Shown here: one piece after another, positions 53,106-62,230 of the stretch | Numbering within the stretch: the stretch's first letter is position 1 | How the letters are laid out: each line of letters begins with the position of its first letter | NCBI RefSeq assembly: GCF_014191495.1 | Contig: NZ_JACHWR010000001.1 | Location: 1,612,001-1,676,000, forward strand | DNA from: Nocardioides soli | Lineage (GTDB): Bacteria; Actinomycetota; Actinomycetes; Propionibacteriales; Nocardioidaceae | Direction: 5' to 3' | Length of the DNA: 64,000 bases | Notes under the pieces: generated by a model | Databases searched by the model: none | Told to the model about the DNA's origin: nothing | What the model saw: the letters and a program-made list of their open reading frames with translations, nothing else | Translations under genes and position numbers: made by a program

Positions 53106-55112
53106 TCAGTCGACCCGGAGATCTCCGAGGAACGAGCTCTTGACCGCATCCAGCAGCGGGTTGGTCCCGGTGCGCGGCAGCCACCCGTAGTTGAGCGTCC
53201 AGATGATCGTGCCGCCGACGCCGGTCTCGCGCACCCAGTCGCCCTTGGCGGCGATCGACCGCTCGTCCTCGTAGCTGAGGAAGCCGGCGGGGTTGCGCGC
53301 CGGCAGGCCGCCCTCGGGCTCCGGAACGAAGCCGCCGTCGCCGTACACCCGGTAGGTCGACTGCGCCTCCTCGTCCCAGCGTTGCTCGCCGTGGGAGAGG
53401 TAGCCCATCCGGTCCAGCTCGGAGTACGCGAGCGCGGCGTCCTGGATCTCGTAGATGTCGTTGCCGTCGGTGGGCTGGCGCGGCCCGGTGATCGACGGGC
53501 CGAAGTAGACGCCGTAGAAGCCGATGCCGATGCCGATCCGGTCGCGGGGGACGCCGGTGCGCACGTACGCGTCGACGCTGGAGGAGATGTCGACCGGATT
53601 CTGCCCGCCGGCCCCGAAGAGCGCGCCGGAGAACCACGACAGCCAGCCGCCGCCGTTGTACGTCGTGCCGATGCCGTAGGACATCAGGTTGTACTGGTCG
53701 ACGGCGTTGGCCACGTCGGCCTGCCACTGCTCGACCTTGTCGCCCTCCTGGAGCTCGTTGATCTTCACGGCGTAGCCGGGGAAGGTGATCAGCCCCGGGG
53801 CGTCGGCGTACCGGCCGCGGGTGGCCATCTCCGCGCGCAGGTCCGCGATCAGCGCCATCAGCCGCCGGCGTGCCTCGGCCGCGGGCACCGGCTCCTCCCC
53901 CTCCTCCTCGCCGCAGCCGGCCTCGCCGGAGAGGCAGTTCTCCCAGTCCAGGTCGACGCCGTCGTAGTCGTGCTCGACCAGGTAGTCGACGATGTTCTCC
54001 ACGAACTCCGTGCGCCGGTCGTCGGTGGTCGAGAGCATGAAGCCCCGGCCGTCGAAGCCGTCACCGCCCAACATCAGGAGGGCCGAGGTGCCGGCGGCGT
54101 GCGCCTTGTCGATCAGGTAGTCCTCGATGCTGCGGCCGCTGCCGTCGGGGGCGCCGCCGGGCTCCTGCGCCGACCACGCGCCCTGCTCGAGCTCGGTCGG
54201 CTCGCCGCCGAGCGAGCCGCCGCCCGGGGCCACCCGGCCGAAGACGAAGTGCGTCATCGCCGTCATGTCGACGTCCTCGGGCGGGTAGAGCCAGTTCCAG
54301 AACCACGCCGCGTAGTAGCCGGTCACCCACGGCCGGCGCTGGGTGCCGGGATCGGTGCCCGGATCGGTGCCGGGGTCCGTGCCCGGATCGGTGCCCGGGC
54401 CGGGCTTCGGCTCCGGGGCGGGCTTCGGCTCCGGGGCGGACGGGGCGCGGGTCACCGTGACCGGTGCCGTCGCGACGGCGCGCGCACCGCGCCAGGCCGC
54501 GGCGACCAGCCGGTACGACGCGGTGCCGGTCGGCCGGGCCGTGAGGGCGACCGCGCCGCCGGCGTCCTGGGTGCCGCGCGCGACCGTCGTCCAGCGGTCG
54601 CCCTCGCGGATCTCGAGCCGGACCGGTCGTCCGGCGCGGGCCGGGGTGAACGTGGCCCGGACCGCCACGGCCGCACCGGTCGCGGCGGTCATCGGCGCGG
54701 ACGCCGCGCCGCGCTGGCCGACCAGCCGCACGGGGACGCGGCGTGAAGTCCAGGCCGGGAGCCGCTCTCTCCCGGCCTGGACGCTGGGGGCGACGACTCG
54801 GAACCTCGCCGCACGGGCGCGCGCCGCGAAGGCGTAGCGACCCAACCGGTCGGTGCGCGACCGCTCGACCACTCGCCAGCGACTCCCGTCGCGACGCTGC
54901 AGCACGACCGGTCGGCGTACCTTCCGCGGCGTCGTGCCGCCGATCCGCACGGTCTCGCCCGCGATCGCCTCGACCCCGCGGCCGGCGGCGGACGGCGGCG
55001 CCGTCTGCGGTGAGGCGGCCGACGCGCGGGTCGCGAGCACGCCCGCGGCGAGGAGGACGAGCGCGAGGACGAGCAGCGCCACGACGATGTGGCGGCTGGC
55101 GGAGCGGGACAT
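53106..55112 (-). CDS. Secreted GH18 chitinase-like protein
   Basis: 668 residues. Signal peptide at about 1-32. Two beta domains (about 45-130 and 135-225) precede a linker of repeated DPGT. The GH18 catalytic barrel (about 265-668) has the motif DGVDLDWE near residue 385-392, with the catalytic Glu, and later YNLMSYG. It should cleave chitin or a related N-acetylglucosamine polymer outside the cell. Confidence 0.9.
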   Translation of the reverse strand: MSRSASRHIVVALLVLALVLLAAGVLATRASAASPQTAPPSAAGRGVEAIAGETVRIGGTTPRKVRRPVVLQRRDGSRWRVVERSRTDRLGRYAFAARARAARFRVVAPSVQAGRERLPAWTSRRVPVRLVGQRGAASAPMTAATGAAVAVRATFTPARAGRPVRLEIREGDRWTTVARGTQDAGGAVALTARPTGTASYRLVAAAWRGARAVATAPVTVTRAPSAPEPKPAPEPKPGPGTDPGTDPGTDPGTDPGTQRRPWVTGYYAAWFWNWLYPPEDVDMTAMTHFVFGRVAPGGGSLGGEPTELEQGAWSAQEPGGAPDGSGRSIEDYLIDKAHAAGTSALLMLGGDGFDGRGFMLSTTDDRRTEFVENIVDYLVEHDYDGVDLDWENCLSGEAGCGEEEGEEPVPAAEARRRLMALIADLRAEMATRGRYADAPGLITFPGYAVKINELQEGDKVEQWQADVANAVDQYNLMSYGIGTTYNGGGWLSWFSGALFGAGGQNPVDISSSVDAYVRTGVPRDRIGIGIGFYGVYFGPSITGPRQPTDGNDIYEIQDAALAYSELDRMGYLSHGEQRWDEEAQSTYRVYGDGGFVPEPEGGLPARNPAGFLSYEDERSIAAKGDWVRETGVGGTIIWTLNYGWLPRTGTNPLLDAVKSSFLGDLRVD
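54349..54396. repeat. 12-bp tandem repeat encoding a DPGT linker
   Basis: Four 12-bp units based on ggatcggtgccc encode repeated Asp-Pro-Gly-Thr between the accessory domains and the GH18 barrel. Confidence 0.85.
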
Positions 55113-55203
55113 CGGGTTCCTTTCGTCGCCGGTCAGTCTCGCCGTCGGCGTGTCCCGGACATCAGGTCGCCGGGTCCCGGATATTCAGGACAGAATCAGG
55201 CCC

Positions 55204-56286
55204 ATGGAAGAGGTCGTCTTTGCCCTCGTGGTCGCGGGGCGGTTCCTGCTGCCGCTGCTGATCCCGTACTTCCCGCTGCCGGCGATCATCGCGTGCCTGG
55301 TGCTCGACGCGGCGGATCAGACGATCTTCCAGGCGTTCGGGTACGACCCGCCGGGCTACCAGAACTACGACAAGGCGATGGACATCTTCTACCTGTCCAT
55401 CGCCTACCTCGCGGCGATGCGCAACTGGGACAACCTCGGCGCGTTCGCGGTCGCCCGGTTCCTCTACTACTACCGGCTGGCGGGCGCCTTCCTCTTCGAG
55501 GTCAGTCATGAGCGCTGGGTGCTGCTGGCCTTCCCCAACACGTTCGAGTACTTCTTCATCGCCTACGAGCTGTGGCGCACCCGCTGGCGCACCCGGCCGA
55601 TCGCGGAGCGCACCTGGATCCTGGTCGCGGCGTTCATCTGGATCTTCATCAAGCTGCCGCAGGAGTACTGGCTGCACATCGCCGAGCTCGACGTGACCGA
55701 CACGCTGCAGGACTACTGGTGGGCCTGGCCGCTGCTGATCCTGCTGCTGGTGCTGCTGGCGGCGATCCTGTGGTTCGTCGTCCGTCCGCGGCTGCCTCGC
55801 CCCGACCACCGCTTCCGCGTGGTGGCCGATCCGGTGCCCGACGCCGTCGACACCAGCGCGAAGCTCTCCGCGATCCACATCGCAGGCGGCTGGGTGGTCT
55901 CCTGGATGACCCTCGAGAAGGTCGTGCTGGTCGGCGTGGTCTCGGTGATCTACGGCCTGTTCCTGCCGACGGTGCGGATGTCGACGCTGGAGCTCTTCTT
56001 CGCGATCGGCACGCTGGTCGCGCTCAACGCCGTGATCACGCTGCTCTTCTCCCGGCGTCGCTGGACGATCGAGTCCGCGGCCCTGGCCGTGGTCGTGCGC
56101 ATCTTCGTGAACGTCGTGCTCGTCACCGTCGGCGAGGCGATCCTCAACCGCACGTCGAACGGCTGGACGACGTTCTTCTTCCTCTGCCTGATCAGCCTGA
56201 TCACGACGCTGCACGACCGCTACCAGCCCGTCTACGCCTACCGGCGCAGCCGCGAGCTGGACCTGCGCGAGTCCTCGTCGGTCTAG
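55204..56286 (+). CDS. Polytopic membrane protein of unknown function
   Basis: 360 residues with about nine to ten hydrophobic helices. The N-terminal third has many aromatic residues (AFGYDPPGYQNYDKAMDIFY). No transport or enzyme motif was recognised. It converges on the DUF4157 gene. Other starts upstream are unlikely because they would cross the GH18 promoter region. Confidence 0.7.
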   Translation: MEEVVFALVVAGRFLLPLLIPYFPLPAIIACLVLDAADQTIFQAFGYDPPGYQNYDKAMDIFYLSIAYLAAMRNWDNLGAFAVARFLYYYRLAGAFLFEVSHERWVLLAFPNTFEYFFIAYELWRTRWRTRPIAERTWILVAAFIWIFIKLPQEYWLHIAELDVTDTLQDYWWAWPLLILLLVLLAAILWFVVRPRLPRPDHRFRVVADPVPDAVDTSAKLSAIHIAGGWVVSWMTLEKVVLVGVVSVIYGLFLPTVRMSTLELFFAIGTLVALNAVITLLFSRRRWTIESAALAVVVRIFVNVVLVTVGEAILNRTSNGWTTFFFLCLISLITTLHDRYQPVYAYRRSRELDLRESSSV

Positions 56287-56309
56287 ACCGCGAGGTCGTC
56301 GGGCCGGGC

Positions 56310-56942
56310 TCAGCTCTGCTGGATGGTGTGGGTGAGCTCGTGGGCCATCAGCGAGCGGTCGTCGGTGCTCTGGCCCTGGCCGAGGAAGATGTGCGAGCCG
56401 ACGGTGAAGGCGCGAGCCGACATCGAGCTGGCGAGGGCGGCGGCCGTGCCGTCGGTGTGCACCTTGACCCCACCGAAGTCGGCGCCGAACGCCCCCTCCA
56501 TCTCGGTCCTGGTCCGTTCGGGCAGCGCGCTCCCACCGCTGCGGGTCGCGGCCGTGAGGTCCCGCTCGTCGGCCTCGTCGAGGGCGCCGCCCTCCGCACC
56601 GACCTTGCGGCGTACGGCGTCGGTGCCGCCGGTGCCGCCGCCGGTGCCGCTGTCATGGGCGCAGGCCGAGCCGCACGCCGACGAGTGGCCGCCGCCGAGC
56701 GCGGAGACCACGCGGGCCGCGACCCGGTCGGCCTCGAGCTCGGCGGGGTCGGCGGAGTGGCCGACCGTCAGCTTCGGCTGGGCCCGGGCCAGCAGGTGGC
56801 CCAGGCCACGGTTGCCGATGCCCTGCTGGAGACTCAGCAGCGGGTTGGCCTCCTCCCGCTCCGGCTCGGCGGCCTCCGGCTGCTCCCGGACCTGCGCCGC
56901 ACTCTCGCGCTCCTCGCGTGCCGCCCGATCGCTCTCTCGCAT
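56310..56942 (-). CDS. DUF4157 (eCIS-associated) putative metallopeptidase-like protein
   Basis: 210 residues. An N-terminal charged segment leads to LLSLQQGIGNRGLGHLL, then a Cys/Gly-rich spacer, and the DUF4157 domain with FGGVKVHTDGTAAALA and AFTVGSHIFLG. It ends with HELTH at 201-205, an HExxH zinc motif. DUF4157 proteins are strongly associated with extracellular contractile injection systems and with effector maturation or loading. The protein stops just after the motif, so it is a stand-alone version. It is 26 bases after the AAA+ gene. Confidence 0.85.
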   Translation of the reverse strand: MRESDRAAREERESAAQVREQPEAAEPEREEANPLLSLQQGIGNRGLGHLLARAQPKLTVGHSADPAELEADRVAARVVSALGGGHSSACGSACAHDSGTGGGTGGTDAVRRKVGAEGGALDEADERDLTAATRSGGSALPERTRTEMEGAFGADFGGVKVHTDGTAAALASSMSARAFTVGSHIFLGQGQSTDDRSLMAHELTHTIQQS

Positions 56943-56968
56943 GACTCTCTCCCTCCGTCCGCGGGCCG

Positions 56969-58909
56969 TCAGCTCGCGTGGAACTCGCTGAACTCGTCGT
57001 CGCGCAGGTAGCGCCCGCCCTTGTGCAGCTCGCGGCGCACCGCCTCGACGAGGACCTTCGGGGTCATCGGCGTGTCCGCGTCGGCGGCGAGGAACGCCGC
57101 CGTCAGCGCGGCGTTGCGGATCGAGCCGCCCGACATCTCGAAGCGGGCGGCGAACCGCCCGAGGTCGAGCCCGTCGGTGGGCATCGCCGGCGGGATGCAC
57201 CGCTGCCAGATGCGCAGCCGCTCGGACTCGTCGGGCATCGGGAAGTCCACGAAGACGTGGATGCGGCGCAGAAACGCCGGGTCGAGGTTCTTGGCCATGT
57301 TGGTGGCGAGCACCACGACGCCCCGGTGTCGCTCGATGCGCTGGAGCAGGTAGGCGACCTCGACGTTCGCGTAGCGGTCGTGCGAGCTGGACACCTCCGA
57401 CCGCTTGCCGAGCACGGCGTCGGCCTCGTCGAAGAAGAGCACGACGGGGCTGGACTCCGCGGCGGTGAAGACCCCCTCGAGGTTCTTCTCGGTCTCGCCG
57501 ATGTATTTGCTGATCAGCTGGGAGAGGTCGACGGTGCACAGGTCCTGACCCAGCTCGCCGGCGATGATCTCGGCCGACAGGGTCTTGCCGGTGCCCGACT
57601 CCCCGGCGAAGAGGGCGAGGACGCCGGCGGAGGACTTGTCCACGAACCCCCACTCGTCGAAGACCCGGTGCCGGTGCTGGTGGCGGACCGCGATCTCGCG
57701 GACCAGGCCCAGCTTGTCCTCGCGCAGCACCAGGTCGTCCCAGCCGCGCCGGGGCGTGGTCCGCCGGGCGACCCGGTCGATCTCCCCGGCGGCCAAGAGG
57801 CGCACCGCGGCGGCCACGTCTCCGCCGACCGCGTCGGCCGCGGCGCCCGCATGGGCGAGCTGCTCGGCCGTCAGCGAGCCCGCGTGGTGGATCGCGTGGG
57901 GCCCGAGCGCCGCCTCGATCTCGGCGATCGTCGCCTGGGGCGACCGGGGGCGCACCGAGACCCAGCGCTGCCGGGGCAGCGTGTCGAGGGCCGGCTCGAC
58001 CTCGCTGCTGATCGCCCAGCGCAGGTGGCCCGCACGGGTGATCCGCTGCCGGGTCGCCGGCGTCAGGCCGGTCTCGTCCGGCTCGAGGACGATCGGGTCC
58101 CCGTCGAGGGTCGCCTGGCGCACCAGGGCGCTCCACTGCTGGTCGTCGGTCGGCAGCGGCGTGACGAGCAGCCGCTCCGCGGCGTACCGCTCGGCCACGG
58201 CCTGGCGGCGCCGGATCCGGTCGGGCCCGGAGACGATCACCAGGCCCGCCACGGCCTCCGGGGTTCGCGCGTCGCCCGGGACGGCCCATTCCCATCGGTC
58301 GGCCCCCGTGGGCAGCGCGGGGTCGTCGCTCGGATGGCCGGCCAGTCGCCAGCACACCAGCGGAGCCAGCTGCACCGGCGTCCGGGCCCACGGCTGGCCG
58401 CCCTCGCAGGTGACCAGCTCCGAGCGGCGCAGCGCGCCGTCGGGGCGCAGCACCGCCCAGGCCTCGCCGTCCATGAAGAGCTGGCTGAGGGAGTACGGCG
58501 TGAGGAACCGCTGCGTGACGTCGTCGTTGAGGAACGACACCAGCCGCTGGCGCCGCGGGTCGAGCTCCACGGCGGCGAGGACGGCGAGCACCTCCGCCTC
58601 CTCGCGGCTGAGCATCGCGCCGCGGACCAGGCCGGCGAAGACGGCGTCCCGGTGGAACGACTCCCGGACCGCCTCGATCGAGGTGCTGGTCCGCGCCAGG
58701 ATCGCCTCGACGGCGCCGTCGTCACCGAACGACCGGCCCGGCAGGTCGGCGACCGCGCGCAGCAGGTCGTCGTCGTCGATGTGCAGCCCCGCCAGCGGCG
58801 AGGGCAGGCGGTCGAAGGCGATCCGCGCCACGAGTGCGGCCCGGTGCAGCAGTGCGTCGGCGAAGACCGCCCAGGCGGGCGCGGTCGTCGGGGGCTTGAG
58901 GGCGGTCAT
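56969..58909 (-). CDS. AAA+ ATPase of the Afp15/eCIS-associated type
   Basis: 646 residues. Residues 1-400 are a long N-terminal region, probably with winged-helix-like modules. The AAA+ core has Walker A GESGTGKT (about 435-442), Walker B VLFFDEADAVLG (about 488), ATNMAKNLDPAFLRR for sensor 1 and arginine fingers. This is the VPS4/katanin-like clade that includes the eCIS assembly ATPase Afp15. The start overlaps the stop of the upstream effector-like gene. It probably unfolds or loads the neighbouring protein. Confidence 0.85.
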   Translation of the reverse strand: MTALKPPTTAPAWAVFADALLHRAALVARIAFDRLPSPLAGLHIDDDDLLRAVADLPGRSFGDDGAVEAILARTSTSIEAVRESFHRDAVFAGLVRGAMLSREEAEVLAVLAAVELDPRRQRLVSFLNDDVTQRFLTPYSLSQLFMDGEAWAVLRPDGALRRSELVTCEGGQPWARTPVQLAPLVCWRLAGHPSDDPALPTGADRWEWAVPGDARTPEAVAGLVIVSGPDRIRRRQAVAERYAAERLLVTPLPTDDQQWSALVRQATLDGDPIVLEPDETGLTPATRQRITRAGHLRWAISSEVEPALDTLPRQRWVSVRPRSPQATIAEIEAALGPHAIHHAGSLTAEQLAHAGAAADAVGGDVAAAVRLLAAGEIDRVARRTTPRRGWDDLVLREDKLGLVREIAVRHQHRHRVFDEWGFVDKSSAGVLALFAGESGTGKTLSAEIIAGELGQDLCTVDLSQLISKYIGETEKNLEGVFTAAESSPVVLFFDEADAVLGKRSEVSSSHDRYANVEVAYLLQRIERHRGVVVLATNMAKNLDPAFLRRIHVFVDFPMPDESERLRIWQRCIPPAMPTDGLDLGRFAARFEMSGGSIRNAALTAAFLAADADTPMTPKVLVEAVRRELHKGGRYLRDDEFSEFHAS

Positions 58910-60840
58910 GTCCGGTTCCCGCCTTCCTTGGCCTTGTCGATCTCGGCTCGCTTGTACATCGCCTGGATGTTGTCGTACTTCTCGTCCTTCACGTTGGCGG
59001 ACTCGGTGCCGCGCAGGTAGGCCTTGAGCTTGCCCTGGAGCTCCGAGGTGAAGTCGAGCCACTCGCCCCGCTCGATGCCCTCGTCGAGGCCCGGCCACTT
59101 GCCCTCGTCCTTGTTGAGGTTGATCTCCGTGACGCAGCTGATCGGGATCTTGTCCATCAGCACCTCGCGGTTCTTGCGCGCGCTGTAGATGTACTCATCC
59201 AGCTCCTGGGGGGCCGAGCGCTTGACGTGCGACCTCTTGAGGACCTCACCAGAGTTCCCGTCGAGGATGAGCTTCCTGTCGGCTTCCTCGAAGGAACTCA
59301 GTTCTTCCTCCGCGGGCAGGAGCTCGTCGGCGTACTGAGCGAGTTTCTTGTCCTTCCTCCACTCGATCGCCATGCTGGCTCGCTTGCAGAGCTTCTCGAT
59401 GTCCTTCGGTTGGTAGACCCGGTCCCACGCGATCTTGTGCTGGTTCGACTCGTCGGCGTGCTGGTTGACGATCTTGATGCCCAGCTTCTGCGCCTTGGCG
59501 AGGTCGACCTTCACGATGCCCTGGTTCTCGGCGCCCGTGTCGAACCGCTCGCCCTTGTTGGCCCGGATCACCTTCTTCCGCTTGCCGGTGGGGTCGATCT
59601 GGGCGCTGGCGGTGGAGAGGAAAGGCTGGTTCGGCCCGGAGCCGTTCCGCACCTGCATGCTGGCCCGCTCGTTCAGGCCCATCCGCGACTTCGGGCCGCG
59701 CGCTTCGGCGTATCCGAGGGCGAACTGGTATCCGGTCCGCTTTCCCGGAGAGGATCGAACCTCGGGAGCGCCGGACCGAACCGTGCGATGTGGCTTGGGG
59801 ACACCCTGCAGGTGACGCCAGTACCTCGTCGTGAACTCTGAGTCGTCGACCTCACCGGGCGGGACGTGGGCGGCCGCCTCGCGGAGGTCGAAAGTCTCGC
59901 TGTGGCCATCGAATGTGTCCCCGGTGTAGCGGGGCAGCTGCGCATCGAGCCGCGTCGTCTTCGCCTCATCCACGTAGGCCGGCTCGACGTCGGTCTCGCC
60001 GCCACTCTGCTTGGGCTTCAGGTTGAGGCCGAACATCGCGGCCACGTGCCAGATGGTGATCGCGCGGGTGACGAAGCGGCGGGTGTGCACGCCGTTGTCG
60101 TCCTTGACGAACTGCTTGGGCTTCACCGTGGGGCTGTAGCCGCGCTTGGTGAAGACGTTATCCGCCTGGTCCTGCCGATCTGCGTCGGGCTCCGCGTTGA
60201 AGCGCTCGTTGTCGAAGTAGACCGTGTAGATCGTCCTCTTCGAGTCGCTGACGATCTCGACCTTGCCGCTGGCCGGTTCGCCGACCAGGCTGATGCCCGG
60301 AAAGCCCGACAACGTGCCCTTCAACCGGTCCCAGCGCCAGCCGGCGTCTGCCTCCACCCTGTCGTGGTAGTCCGCCAACGTCTTCTTGTGCTCTCCAACG
60401 GTGGCCTCTTCGTTCCGCTCCTGACGGAGTTTGACGATCTCCGGCGGGACACCCGTGCGGCTGCCTTCTGCGCGAATTCGGAGGCTTCGTGACTTGGAGA
60501 TCGTGTCGTCGGTCTCGATACGAGCCTCCTTGATGAATTCGAGGCTGTCTTTGCGACCTTGCTTGATCCGCCGATGGCTCTCGATCAGCTCGGACACCTC
60601 GTCCGCCAAGCTCTCGTCCTCCCCCAACTCCTTCCCACGCTCGAACGCCAGCTTGTCGCCGGCGCGCCGGATCACGGCCGGGGACCGCTGCACGATCTGG
60701 CCGGTGATGCTGTTGCCCACGCCCTGCTGGAGGTTCAGGACCTGCTGCTGACCCGACGTGGCCTCGCTGCGCGGCTCGGGCTGGACTCGGCGGTGCCCGT
60801 CGTCCCCGCCGGGGGTACGTGCGGCGCTGTGTCTGTGCAT
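58906..60840 (-). CDS. Large effector-like protein coupled to the AAA+ ATPase
   Basis: 644 residues. The N-terminus has VLNLQQGVGNSITGQIVQ, a motif shared with the DUF4157 protein. The rest is rich in Lys, Asp and Glu and has no signal peptide or transmembrane helix. Residues about 370-600 contain GYQFALGYAEARG, QPFLSTASAQ, GIVKVDLAKAQKLGI and NREVLMDKIP, an order reminiscent of ADP-ribosyltransferase toxins; that reading is tentative. The gene is less GC-rich than its neighbours. It overlaps the AAA+ gene by four bases. Confidence 0.65.
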   Translation of the reverse strand: MHRHSAARTPGGDDGHRRVQPEPRSEATSGQQQVLNLQQGVGNSITGQIVQRSPAVIRRAGDKLAFERGKELGEDESLADEVSELIESHRRIKQGRKDSLEFIKEARIETDDTISKSRSLRIRAEGSRTGVPPEIVKLRQERNEEATVGEHKKTLADYHDRVEADAGWRWDRLKGTLSGFPGISLVGEPASGKVEIVSDSKRTIYTVYFDNERFNAEPDADRQDQADNVFTKRGYSPTVKPKQFVKDDNGVHTRRFVTRAITIWHVAAMFGLNLKPKQSGGETDVEPAYVDEAKTTRLDAQLPRYTGDTFDGHSETFDLREAAAHVPPGEVDDSEFTTRYWRHLQGVPKPHRTVRSGAPEVRSSPGKRTGYQFALGYAEARGPKSRMGLNERASMQVRNGSGPNQPFLSTASAQIDPTGKRKKVIRANKGERFDTGAENQGIVKVDLAKAQKLGIKIVNQHADESNQHKIAWDRVYQPKDIEKLCKRASMAIEWRKDKKLAQYADELLPAEEELSSFEEADRKLILDGNSGEVLKRSHVKRSAPQELDEYIYSARKNREVLMDKIPISCVTEINLNKDEGKWPGLDEGIERGEWLDFTSELQGKLKAYLRGTESANVKDEKYDNIQAMYKRAEIDKAKEGGNRT

Positions 60841-60874
60841 GAGATCTCCCGAACCTCGTGGTCAGCTGGTGGGG

Positions 60875-61336
60875 TCAGTCGGCGCCTTCGGCGTCGGCGA
60901 TGCAGGACTCGAACGGTCGTCCCTGTGCGGCCTCGAGCAGGCCGGACAGGTAGGCGTCGACGGTGGCGACGTTGGCGTCGACGAGGTTGCGGACGATGGC
61001 AGTGCTGGGCGGTACGTCGCGCAGCTCGACGCTGGTGCGGTAGCGCACCTCGCCGTACCGCGGGCCAGCGGCGAGGTCGACCTCGAAGCTTCCGATCGAG
61101 AGCCCGAAGTTGGCGGCGGTCAGGTAGGAGCTCACGTTGCGCGCCCACTCGGGCGAGACCTCGACGGGGAGGATCGAGTAGACGATCAGCACCTCGGTGT
61201 CCGGTGGCATGAAGAAGACCACCGGCCACTCCCCCGTCTGCCCGGCGAGGTTGAGGCCGATGAACGTGTCGTGCTCGTCGTAGTCCCACGACTGCCCGTC
61301 GAGGTAGTCGAGCACGGCCTGGCGGACCGGGTCCAC
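60875..61336 (-). CDS. YbjN-like protein
   Basis: 153 residues from GTG at 61336, chosen because gggagg lies eight bases upstream. The fold (QSWDYDEHDTFIGLNLAG, WPVVFFMPPDTEVLIVYSIL, NVSSYLTAANFGLSIGSFEVDL) matches YbjN/type III chaperone-like proteins, which often serve as small chaperones. It lies between the nucleoside phosphorylase gene and the effector-like gene and could belong to either unit. Confidence 0.65.
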   Translation of the reverse strand: MDPVRQAVLDYLDGQSWDYDEHDTFIGLNLAGQTGEWPVVFFMPPDTEVLIVYSILPVEVSPEWARNVSSYLTAANFGLSIGSFEVDLAAGPRYGEVRYRTSVELRDVPPSTAIVRNLVDANVATVDAYLSGLLEAAQGRPFESCIADAEGAD

Positions 61337-61341
61337 GATCG

Positions 61342-62097
61342 TCACCTCCCGATCAGCTCGGTCATCGCCGAGACGGCGGTGTCGATGAGTACGTCGAGCG
61401 GCGGCTCGAGCGGCGCGACCTCGGGCCGGCCGTCGTGCAGCGGATGGATGGTGACGATCGCGCCGGCGCGCACCCCGAGGACGGAGGCGACGATGAACAG
61501 CGCGGCCGCCTCCATCTCCGAGCAGATCGCACCGCCGCGGGTCCACGCCTCCCAGCGCTCGGCCAGCCGCGCGGCGACCGGCATCCGGTCCCGCTCGTGC
61601 TGGCCGAAGTAGGAGTCCTTCGACTGGGCGACGCCCACCCGCACCGGCAGACCGGAGCGCTCTGCGGCCCAGCGGAGGGCGGCGACGACGTCGGGATGCG
61701 CGACCGCGGGGAACTCGACGGGCAGGTAGTGCAGCGTCGTGCCCTCGTCGCGGATGGCGGCCTGCACCACGCCGAGTGTCTCGGTGGCGATGTCGGGCTG
61801 GATCGCACCCGACGTCCCGACCCGGATGAACGTGTGGGCGCCCACCTTGGCCAGCTCCTCCATCGCGATCGCGGCCGAGGGGCCGCCGATGCCCGTGGAG
61901 GTCACCGAGACCGACTCGCCGGCCAGGCACCCGGTCCAGGTCACGAACTCCCGGTTGCTCGCGACCAGGCGGGCGTCGTCGAACCGGCTCGCGATCAGCT
62001 CGGTGCGCGCCGGGTCGCCGGGCAGGAACACGAAGCCGCCGACGTCACCGGGGGCGACGTGGAGATGCGGCTGCCGGCCCGGGCCGCCGGCCGTCAC
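61342..62097 (-). CDS. Nucleoside phosphorylase (uridine phosphorylase-like)
   Basis: 251 residues, GTG start. PNP/UDP phosphorylase fold: VFLPGDPARTELIA for phosphate binding, STGIGGPSAAIAMEEL, VRVGTSGAIQ, and the substrate-binding CSEMEAAALF. It splits a nucleoside into base and ribose-1-phosphate. The base preference is unclear. Part of a minus-strand unit with an AIR-synthase-like gene and sugar ABC permeases. Confidence 0.88.
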   Translation of the reverse strand: MTAGGPGRQPHLHVAPGDVGGFVFLPGDPARTELIASRFDDARLVASNREFVTWTGCLAGESVSVTSTGIGGPSAAIAMEELAKVGAHTFIRVGTSGAIQPDIATETLGVVQAAIRDEGTTLHYLPVEFPAVAHPDVVAALRWAAERSGLPVRVGVAQSKDSYFGQHERDRMPVAARLAERWEAWTRGGAICSEMEAAALFIVASVLGVRAGAIVTIHPLHDGRPEVAPLEPPLDVLIDTAVSAMTELIGR

Positions 62098-62150
62098 GTC
62101 GACACCCCCATGCTGCCGACGAGACGGTCGACCACCCCGCCCGTGACGCA

Positions 62151-62205
62151 GGCGGTCGCCGCCACCGTCGTCCCCCCGGGACGGTGATGCGTGGCGGCGA
62201 CCGCC
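62151..62205. promoter_or_regulatory. 15-bp inverted repeat upstream of the nucleoside phosphorylase gene
   Basis: Perfect arms ggcggtcgccgccac (62151-62165) and its complement (62191-62205) enclose a 25-base loop with a smaller stem. It lies in the 133-base gap between the AIR-synthase-like and phosphorylase genes and could be an intra-operon terminator or attenuator. Confidence 0.5.
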
Positions 62206-62230
62206 GGGTCTGGTACGAGTGGCGGCTGCA

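Noticed and set aside
56310..60840. Prophage or phage-tail remnant
   Set aside because: No tail, capsid, integrase or lysis gene is present. DUF4157 and the AAA+ clade fit eCIS accessory genes better.
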